Source: an uncultured bacterium (GTDB lineage: Bacteria; Patescibacteriota; Minisyncoccia; Phycocordibacterales; PALSA-1337). Taken from it: 5,451 nucleotides of DNA. The notes under the pieces are model-generated. The model was not told where the DNA came from and searched no databases. It saw nothing but the letters and a program-made list of their open reading frames with translations. The first letter of the stretch is position 1, and each line of letters begins with the position of its first letter. Position numbers and translations under genes: made by a program. Below are positions 1 through 5,451 of this stretch, in pieces. The stretch covers positions 1-5,451 of the forward strand of contig CAIQCA010000050.1 of assembly GCA_903870235.1 (NCBI GenBank), given 5' to 3'.

Positions 1-901
1 CCGAGGAACATGAACCATTGGACCACAAGATGAAACCGAACAATAAGACAAGGACAGCGATGCCGCCTGAGATAATTCGCCATGTGTTCGTAGAAAATAC
101 ATGTCTCGATCCATCGTGAGCGGAATCTTTGTGGCCACCAAATATCGCATACAAGACAAGGGCTAGTATCACGCCACCAGCATAACCCAAAATCGCACCA
201 CGAGTAGATGTACTATAGAGTACAACCGCGAAGAAAATAGTAATAATGGCATATACCCATTCTCTAACAATAAAGACTGTACGGTGGTGATGAGCTATCA
301 GAGCTTTACGTGATACTTGAGTCGACAAGAACAAATACGCCGCTATACCAGAGTTGATCAACATGTATACAGCCAAGTAAGCCGCATTACCTAGAGTAGA
401 ATCGGGACGGCTAGCACTTTGTTCAATAGCAACCTTTCCAGCCCACTGTAAAGCACCACGACAAGCAATATAGAAAGCGACGACCAGAGAAACATTCAGC
501 CAACGAAACCAAATACGCTTCCCTTCTTCTCCTGAACCAAAGGTGTATGTGATAGCCATAAAAAACATCCAGAGATGAAGTATGACTAACCAGCCTTCCA
601 TACGCTCGAAGTTGGACATGATGCTACGAATAGGATTAATACCGAGAAGATCTGCAACAAGTGTCACTACAGTAAAAATAGTTACTGCTACAGTGAGTGA
701 ATTTAACTTTGGTCTATACTTAGCATCCCAAAAAGCCAATATAACCCAACCCGCGAAAGCAACTTCCACTAAAATCCTAAAAAGAAAGGCTTTTCCTGTA
801 ATAAATGGGAAAAAGAAAGAGTTAGCAACTACGAGGGCAAAAAGAGGAATCAGAAACAAAACAGTAAGCGTAAGGAAACGGGTTAGTTGTTTGATTGACA
901 T
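1..901 (-). CDS. O-antigen ligase/polymerase-like membrane protein (WaaL/Wzy_C type), 3' end outside window
   Basis: I translated the minus strand from the ATG at 901-899. It stays open for 300 codons to the window edge, so the C-terminus is missing. An in-frame TAA at 931-929 lies upstream with no other ATG between, which fixes this start. The visible part has about nine hydrophobic segments (roughly residues 8-30, 36-55, 67-87, 105-120, 132-146, 172-195, 213-230, 236-252, 280-296). Motifs are SNFERMEGW (96-104), LGNAAYLAVYML (170-181) and STSTRGAILG (230-239). From memory, this order (NFERMEG, then LGN..YLA, then TRGA/S..G) is typical of O-antigen ligase family proteins, which transfer or polymerise lipid-linked glycan on the outer face of the membrane. 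The large loop with the family's catalytic residues would lie beyond the window. It is divergent from the flippase gene. Arg codons are mostly CGT (10 of 15), unlike the genes downstream. Ligase, polymerase and protein O-oligosaccharyltransferase cannot be told apart here. Confidence 0.85.
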   Translation of the reverse strand, partial: MSIKQLTRFLTLTVLFLIPLFALVVANSFFFPFITGKAFLFRILVEVAFAGWVILAFWDAKYRPKLNSLTVAVTIFTVVTLVADLLGINPIRSIMSNFERMEGWLVILHLWMFFMAITYTFGSGEEGKRIWFRWLNVSLVVAFYIACRGALQWAGKVAIEQSASRPDSTLGNAAYLAVYMLINSGIAAYLFLSTQVSRKALIAHHHRTVFIVREWVYAIITIFFAVVLYSTSTRGAILGYAGGVILALVLYAIFGGHKDSAHDGSRHVFSTNTWRIISGGIAVLVLLFGFILWSNGSCSS

Positions 902-933
902 ATATTTTACGAAAAAATTGCTTCGAACTTATT

Positions 934-973
934 TTGATAATGCGAATGACACTATACCATAAAAAACTATATG
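934..973 (+). promoter_or_regulatory. Candidate plus-strand promoter(s) for the flippase-glycosyltransferase run
   Basis: Two overlapping weak sigma70-type candidates face the flippase gene. One is TTGATA (934-939) with an 18-base gap to CATAAA (958-963). The other is ATGACA (946-951) with a 16-base gap to TATATG (968-973). Both overlap the minus-strand candidate at 951-959, so the two directions might compete for polymerase. A promoter is expected here because the plus-strand run begins at 1007 and the neighbour is divergent. The exact hexamers are uncertain. Confidence 0.22.
951..959 (-). promoter_or_regulatory. Candidate extended -10 promoter element for the ligase-like gene
   Basis: Read on the minus strand this is TGGTATAGT, a TGn extended -10 followed by TATAGT (5 of 6 matches to TATAAT). 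It lies 49 bases before the ATG at 901. At a 17-base spacing the -35 position (974-979) reads TGTATG, which is weak, as extended -10 promoters allow. It sits in the 105-base divergent spacer 902-1006, which has no gene. No good Shine-Dalgarno sequence precedes the ATG. This is a consensus match only, and short AT-rich matches are common by chance. Confidence 0.35.
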
Positions 974-1006
974 CATACATAATCTCAAAATGGTAGAGTA
1001 GTAGCT

Positions 1007-2512
1007 ATGGAATCCACCCACCGAACCATTAAAAACTCTATATATAGCTTCCTTGGTTATGGTTGGCCGATATTGATATCTTTAGTTGTAACTCCACTCA
1101 TCGTCTCTGGTATGGGAATCAAGGACTACGGCATATATACTTTCTTCAATACAGTCATCAGCTTTATGGGGCTATTGGATTTTGGAATTTCTACGGCCGT
1201 AGGTAAATACCTTGCGGAGTACCATGGCCGAGGAGACACAGAGCGAATAAGGTCACTTCTCAAAACAGCCAACAGCATTTTTCTCGGTGTAGGCATCATC
1301 GGTTGCTTAGTCATTGTCATAGGAGCGTTTCTCCCTTTTGCATCTACAATATTCGCAAACTACACTGATTACAAATTGATATTCATAGCCGCCGGCATAT
1401 TGTTCTTAATCAGCTCCATCAGTTCAACCTATACACTCATCATAAATTCCCTTCAAAGATTTGATATTAGCTTCAAAATCGGAACTGTTGGCCTAACGAT
1501 CCAACAATTATCTATATTATGGCTCGTCTTGAACAAACATTCTATCGGCACTATATTCCTAGTTCAATGTGTTATTGCATTTATCGCAATCATAATTTTC
1601 CAATTTGTCTCCAGGAGGATTTTGCCAAACAACCCATATCGTCTCGGTTGGGACAAAGTGGAGGCCAAGAAAAGTTACATTTTCGGAATGGTTACATTCG
1701 CAAACAACATGGCTACAGTTTCACTGACATACCTCGATAGACTGATAATGCCTTTCTTCCTTGGTCCATCGAGCTTGACCTATTATAGTATCCCAGGAAA
1801 TATCGCCATGAAGGTTCCTGGCATATCCAATAGTTTGTCCGCCGTACTATTCCCTATGGCTTCGAGTTTAAGTGGCAGTGGAGAAACAGAAAGATTAAAA
1901 ACACTCTATGTGAGATCATTCAGACTTATCACTGTGCTAGCAGCCGCTGTCACAGTAACAACCATAGCTTTTTCTCGCCAACTACTCACTTATTGGATCT
2001 CGCCGGACCTAGCTGCTAAGGCGACAACGGTCATGATCATATTGGCAGCTACTAACTTCGTTCTGGCGCTCACTGGCCCTCTCTCTAGTTTCTTGCTTGG
2101 CCTAGGCAAGCTCAAATTTCTTACCATCCTTTCAATCGCTATGGCAGCGTTAAATACAATCCTTTTGGTAATACTCATGCCACTCTTTGGTATCAATGGA
2201 GCCGCTTGGGCTTATCTACTTTCACTCATACCGGCTATATACATGTTCTATTTCACAGAAAAACACTATTTGAAGCTAGACCAGAGAGCACATTACTATC
2301 GAAATATCTTTGCAAAAAATTTATTGGTCAGCGCTATCGTCTTGGTGGTTTCATATTTCGGAGCCGCACATTTGGTTCACAATTTTGCAGAAGTATTTAT
2401 TGTTGGTGGTTGTATCGGCATATTGTACCTCGTCTTATATTGGCTCTTTGGTTTCTTCGAACCAGAAGATGTTGAGTCTATAAAAAAGACACTACTACGT
2501 TTCTTCCATTAA
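1007..2512 (+). CDS. Wzx-type polysaccharide flippase (MOP/PST superfamily)
   Basis: This 501-residue protein is the usual size for an O-antigen/capsule repeat-unit flippase, which moves undecaprenyl-linked oligosaccharide from the inner to the outer leaflet. About 14 hydrophobic segments can be read (roughly 12-32, 42-62, 92-112, 123-147, 158-175, 181-201, 225-250, 257-285, 306-325, 341-363, 371-392, 394-415, 437-455, 462-484). Family hallmarks are the N-terminal N-x13-P-x8-G pattern, GIKDYGIYTFF (37-47), LLDFGISTAVGKYLAEY (56-72), YLDRLIMPFFLG (242-253) and the late MPLFGINGAAWAYL (391-404). It has no signal peptide beyond the first membrane segment. The ATG at 1007 is the only ATG after the in-frame TAA at 980-982. 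The region before it has only a weak GAG-type RBS (TAGAG, 994-998). It leads a run with two glycosyltransferase genes, the next one starting 13 bases after its TAA. The substrate cannot be inferred. A lipid II flippase (MurJ) is less likely given the context and motifs. Confidence 0.9.
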   Translation: MESTHRTIKNSIYSFLGYGWPILISLVVTPLIVSGMGIKDYGIYTFFNTVISFMGLLDFGISTAVGKYLAEYHGRGDTERIRSLLKTANSIFLGVGIIGCLVIVIGAFLPFASTIFANYTDYKLIFIAAGILFLISSISSTYTLIINSLQRFDISFKIGTVGLTIQQLSILWLVLNKHSIGTIFLVQCVIAFIAIIIFQFVSRRILPNNPYRLGWDKVEAKKSYIFGMVTFANNMATVSLTYLDRLIMPFFLGPSSLTYYSIPGNIAMKVPGISNSLSAVLFPMASSLSGSGETERLKTLYVRSFRLITVLAAAVTVTTIAFSRQLLTYWISPDLAAKATTVMIILAATNFVLALTGPLSSFLLGLGKLKFLTILSIAMAALNTILLVILMPLFGINGAAWAYLLSLIPAIYMFYFTEKHYLKLDQRAHYYRNIFAKNLLVSAIVLVVSYFGAAHLVHNFAEVFIVGGCIGILYLVLYWLFGFFEPEDVESIKKTLLRFFH

Positions 2513-2525
2513 CAACCAAATAAAA

Positions 2526-3440
2526 ATGTTTAAAAAACTTTTTTGGAGAATTTATTCGAAGATATTACGGATCTCAATCCGTTATTTTCCAAATCCCAGG
2601 CCATCTAGTTATCCCTATTTAACTGGTGACGGGCTTAGATCTATCGCTGATCATATATACGACGAGCTCCAAAAATGTAATCCCAAAGATATCGGGGAGT
2701 CACAAGTTGTCTTCCTAAAAACAGACCTAGTGGAAGAATGGTTCACAAAGGTACACCAAGATATTTCTGTAAACTACAAACTAATCACTCACAATAGTGA
2801 CAACACTGTTGGAGAAAAAGAAACGCGTTACATTGATCAGAAAATTATACGCTGGTTCGCACAAAACAACATCTATAAGCATGAAAAGATAACACCGATA
2901 CCAATCGGTATAGAAAACAAAAAATGGTTTATGAGTGGATGGATTCTGTGGAAGAAAGCGGCCAAACTAATTGCAAAAAATTCAGGCAAAGCTCCTGTCA
3001 ACGGTGTTCTTTTGAGGAAACCAAGGATATTATTTGGGTTCAATCCTAGTACAAATCCCGAGGAAAGAGGAGCTGCTTTGAAAGCCTTAAATGCTTGCCC
3101 TAGCGCAGATGCCGTACCACAAAGATTGATCCCTGCAGATTATTTTGAACTTCTGGATACTTATGATTTCGTGGCTTCTCCAGAAGGTAATGGACCCGAC
3201 TGCATGCGCACATGGGAGGCCTTGATACTAAATATTATACCTATAGTAAAAAATACTAGCGATAATCAGATCATTTCTCAAAACGACTTCCCTATTTGGG
3301 TCATAAAGGATTGGAACGACATTGTATCAGTGTCAGAAAAACAACTCGAAGAAATATACAATAAATATGATTTATCATCGAAATCTGGTATAACTAGACT
3401 CGACTATTGGGAGAAAATAATACGTACAAGTATTCGATAA
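2526..3440 (+). CDS. Probable exostosin/GT47-like glycosyltransferase
   Basis: This is a 304-residue protein with no clear membrane segment. Its basic, aromatic N-terminus (MFKKLFWRIY, then KILRISIRYF) could touch the membrane surface. The best signature is SPEGNGPDCMRTWEAL (218-233) followed by IIPIVKN (237-243). It matches the C-terminal nucleotide-sugar-binding pattern of exostosin-type GT-B enzymes (S/C-P-x-G-x-G-x-D-x-x-R-x-W-E-A-L, then IPIV). E220, D225, R228 and E231 are the likely key residues. Earlier blocks are YLTGDGLRSIADHIYDE (31-47), LITHNSDNTV (86-95), IPIGIENKKW (125-134) and ILFGFNPSTNPEERGAAL (168-185). The layout resembles poorly classified bacterial and eukaryotic GT47/RXYLT1-like proteins. 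Donor and acceptor are unknown. It starts 13 bases after the flippase stop with no recognisable RBS and ends 10 bases before the next gene, so co-transcription is likely. That it acts on the glycan exported by the flippase is inferred from context. Confidence 0.7.
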   Translation: MFKKLFWRIYSKILRISIRYFPNPRPSSYPYLTGDGLRSIADHIYDELQKCNPKDIGESQVVFLKTDLVEEWFTKVHQDISVNYKLITHNSDNTVGEKETRYIDQKIIRWFAQNNIYKHEKITPIPIGIENKKWFMSGWILWKKAAKLIAKNSGKAPVNGVLLRKPRILFGFNPSTNPEERGAALKALNACPSADAVPQRLIPADYFELLDTYDFVASPEGNGPDCMRTWEALILNIIPIVKNTSDNQIISQNDFPIWVIKDWNDIVSVSEKQLEEIYNKYDLSSKSGITRLDYWEKIIRTSIR

Positions 3441-3450
3441 TCCTAAGCGC

Positions 3451-5445
3451 ATGATAAACACCCCAGAACTAACCATAATAATACCTTGCTACAACTGTTC
3501 CCAGACTTTGGAACAGGCTTTCAATTCCTGCTTTCTACAGAAGATACCGGTTCCATATGAAATAGTAATGGTGGACGATGCTTCGACAGACGATACCAGA
3601 AAACTCATAGAAAAACTGGCACAAGGAAAAGAAAACGTAAAGACATTTTTTCATACCATAAACAAGGGCGGTGGTGCCACCAGAAACACTGCAGTAAAGA
3701 TTGCCTCCAGCGACGTTATATTTTGTTTGGATAGTGACGATATACTTCCGGAAGGTACCTTGGGAAAGATGTACGAAATGATAAAAGAAAAAGGATGTGA
3801 CGGGGTTGGTATCCACCGTTCGATAAAGTTCAAAGGTAATAACACAAAAGATGTAAGCTTCATAAACACTTTTGGTTACGTTGGCCAAGCGATACCATTT
3901 GATAGCCTGATAGAAAAACCAGGCGGCCCACTCTGCCCTCTTTATTCGACATTTATGTTGACCAGAAAAGCCTTCGACATAACCCTGGGCTATCCGGAAA
4001 ATCATGGCTTCGATACTCAGTCCTTCGCTTGGAGATTCTTAGCCAATGGATTGAAGGCGTATACTTGTCCGGAAACAGAGTATCTCCACAGAATCAATTT
4101 CAACAAATCATATTATATGCGCGAGTATGAATCTGGAAAGATAAACCACAACTGGTTCAAAATATACGAGGAATTCTTTTACCTTTTTGATGATGAGACA
4201 CAGAGAGAAATTTTATCGTTTGATCTCAATGATCCCACAAAAGTTCTTTCCGATTATTTAACCAAGCAAACAAACATATTCAAAAAGAATTATCTAGGAT
4301 ATATCAAACCCGGTGGTGCAGACGAATATGAAAAGAGTCTAGTAAAAACAAAGGACATGTGCACCGGTGACAAATATTGGCTTGGTGTAAGGTATTTCAA
4401 TAAACAGAAATATAATGAGGCTTTTGACATATGTGAAAGCCTTATAAAATCTGGGGTGAACAATGGATACATACATAAATACCTAAAAGAGTCAGCGGAC
4501 ATACTCAAAAGAGATACAGGACTAGTAAATGAAGGTACCATCGAAAAGACATTTGATTTCACCAAGCAAGGAGATGAAGTCAACATCTTTGTACGAATAG
4601 TAAGAAAACTAAAAAAAGAGACCAAAAACAAACTAAAGGATGTTCATGTCATCAGAAGATTTTTCTATCTTGTGATCGGCATTAAAAATAATGTATATAA
4701 CTACTTTTCGGAAAAAAATGAATACTTAAAATATCAAGAGGAAATCCAGAAGATCAAAGACAGGAAAGAGTTTGTGCTGGATTTAGATTGGGGAGGATTG
4801 GGAGATGTCCTAGTGTATACACCGCTACCAAGAATCTTAAAAGAAAAATATAATGTTGATTTTTATCTTAGCGAAAATTGTAAAAAAGTCTTCAGACATC
4901 CGGATACTTTCAAAATATGCTTCGAGATGAACCCTTACTTCAAAGGATTTAAGACTCAGCCGGGTTTCAAATATAAACATTTTTCAAGAGACCGTAGCTT
5001 CATTAATTTGATTTTGGATATCAATGGTACAAACATTATAGAAAATCTGTACAAGCAATTTGGTATAAGAGAAAAAGCTCTGCCAGAAATATATTACAAG
5101 CCGAAAAAATTACCCGAGTACACCTCGACAGTGCTTGTTGATCTAAACTATATCAGTGGTCATAAGATGGGATGGGCCTTCAATACACAAAAGATCAACA
5201 ATCATATAAAAAGTCTGTCACAGAATAAATATGAAATAGAATACGTGGTTCCAAGCAAGCAGGATATCTATAGATATATGGATATGATCTACTCATCTAG
5301 AAATTTCGTCACCGTGATATCTGGCGGAGCAGCATTGGCCGCTTCCCTGAAGAAAGAGGCTACCGTGTTCTTACCAGACAACCTCCGGGGGGAAAGTATA
5401 TACAATTTTACCTTTAAAGATTCTGGTATAAAATATATCCTATGA
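3451..5445 (+). CDS. Two-domain glycosyltransferase: N-terminal GT2 and C-terminal GT9-like
   Basis: This is a 664-residue protein in one unbroken frame. Residues 6 to about 225 form a GT2 (GT-A) domain: LTIIIPCYN (7-15), VDDAS (41-45), GGGATRN (73-79), the metal-binding DSDD (94-97) and GFDTQSFAWRFLANG (186-200). The last stands where GT2 enzymes usually carry an E/D-D motif, with D188 the likely counterpart. Residues 305-350 form helices that resemble one TPR unit (YWLGVRYFNKQKYNEAFDIC). Residues 374-440 are a lysine-rich link with a hydrophobic patch (RRFFYLVIGIKNN, 403-415). From about 442 a GT9-like (GT-B, ADP-heptosyltransferase type) domain begins: VLDLDWGGLGDVLVYTPLPR (442-461), SGHKMGWAF (569-577) and SGGAALAASLKKEATVFLPDN (624-644), matching the GT9 late block SGPxHxAxAxxxPxxxLFGP. 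This second domain is only about 220 residues, compared with 300-350 for typical GT9, and lacks the usual D-x-G-x-x-H triad. It may therefore be compact, divergent or inactive. Its TGA overlaps the next ATG. Confidence 0.85.
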   Translation: MINTPELTIIIPCYNCSQTLEQAFNSCFLQKIPVPYEIVMVDDASTDDTRKLIEKLAQGKENVKTFFHTINKGGGATRNTAVKIASSDVIFCLDSDDILPEGTLGKMYEMIKEKGCDGVGIHRSIKFKGNNTKDVSFINTFGYVGQAIPFDSLIEKPGGPLCPLYSTFMLTRKAFDITLGYPENHGFDTQSFAWRFLANGLKAYTCPETEYLHRINFNKSYYMREYESGKINHNWFKIYEEFFYLFDDETQREILSFDLNDPTKVLSDYLTKQTNIFKKNYLGYIKPGGADEYEKSLVKTKDMCTGDKYWLGVRYFNKQKYNEAFDICESLIKSGVNNGYIHKYLKESADILKRDTGLVNEGTIEKTFDFTKQGDEVNIFVRIVRKLKKETKNKLKDVHVIRRFFYLVIGIKNNVYNYFSEKNEYLKYQEEIQKIKDRKEFVLDLDWGGLGDVLVYTPLPRILKEKYNVDFYLSENCKKVFRHPDTFKICFEMNPYFKGFKTQPGFKYKHFSRDRSFINLILDINGTNIIENLYKQFGIREKALPEIYYKPKKLPEYTSTVLVDLNYISGHKMGWAFNTQKINNHIKSLSQNKYEIEYVVPSKQDIYRYMDMIYSSRNFVTVISGGAALAASLKKEATVFLPDNLRGESIYNFTFKDSGIKYIL

Positions 5446-5451
5446 GTATCC
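5442..5451 (+). CDS. Start of a further gene, overlapping by ATGA (only 3 codons visible)
   Basis: The ATG at 5442-5444 overlaps the TGA at 5443-5445 of the two-domain glycosyltransferase in the classic ATGA form. It continues as Met-Ser-Ile before the window ends. Such 4-base overlaps often mark translationally coupled genes, and the tight spacing of the three preceding genes supports a real start here. Nothing can be said of its product. In this setting another glycosyltransferase or sugar-nucleotide enzyme would be unsurprising, but that is a guess. Confidence 0.45.

Noticed and set aside
582..962. Plus-strand open frame of 126 codons
   Set aside because: It lies antisense to the ligase-like gene, whose minus-strand frame shows membrane segments and family motifs. 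The plus-strand translation is Lys/Arg/Thr-rich with no recognisable domain.
2206..2475. Plus-strand open frame of 89 codons inside the flippase gene
   Set aside because: It is in another frame of the flippase, which is continuous and has its conserved late motif (391-404) here, so this is not a frameshifted extension.
2513..2525. Possible terminator between the flippase and the next gene
   Set aside because: The 13-base gap has no stem-loop or T-run, so read-through to the next gene is expected.
2532..2544. AAAAAAC followed by six T, resembling a slippery sequence or a small hairpin
   Set aside because: It is at codons 3-7 of the gene, the slippery heptamer is not in the needed frame, and a one-base loop cannot form a stem. 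It simply encodes Lys-Lys-Leu-Phe.
3535..4005. Minus-strand open frame of 156 codons
   Set aside because: It is antisense to the GT2 domain, whose motifs fall in the plus-strand frame. The translation has no domain-like pattern.
4290..4631. Minus-strand open frame of 113 codons
   Set aside because: It is antisense to the middle of the two-domain glycosyltransferase, with Ser/Phe/Leu-rich content expected from the complement of Lys/Glu-rich coding sequence.

Overview
The window is a piece of a bacterial surface-polysaccharide (O-antigen or capsule type) biosynthesis locus. It holds a divergent gene pair and then a tightly packed plus-strand run. All reading frames use the standard code. The base composition is moderately AT-rich, with many ATA (Ile) and AGA (Arg) codons. 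Genes are separated by 10-13 bases or overlap by 4, and none has a strong Shine-Dalgarno sequence. The O-antigen-ligase-like protein carries an N-F-E-R-M-E-G motif that I associate, from memory, with ligase-like proteins of Parcubacteria/Patescibacteria (candidate phyla radiation). That lineage is my best guess, but it is an inference and other bacteria remain possible.

Layout. Positions 1-901 (minus strand) encode the first 300 residues of a multi-pass membrane protein of the O-antigen ligase/polymerase (WaaL/Wzy_C-like) type, cut by the window edge. Positions 902-1006 are a 105-base divergent spacer with candidate promoters facing both ways. Positions 1007-2512 (plus) encode a 501-residue Wzx-type flippase. 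Positions 2526-3440 encode a 304-residue soluble protein that looks like an exostosin/GT47-like glycosyltransferase. Positions 3451-5445 encode a 664-residue protein with an N-terminal GT2 (GT-A fold) domain, a helical middle that resembles a TPR, and a C-terminal GT9-like (heptosyltransferase-type) domain. An ATGA overlap at 5442-5445 starts a further gene that leaves the window.

How they would work together (inference from families and context): the two glycosyltransferase genes would add sugars to a lipid-linked oligosaccharide on the cytoplasmic face, the flippase would move it across the membrane, and the ligase-like protein would polymerise it or attach it to its final acceptor. No RNA gene, CRISPR array, insertion sequence or intrinsic terminator was seen. 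The most unusual items are the single-chain GT2 + GT9-like fusion and the poorly classified GT47-like protein.
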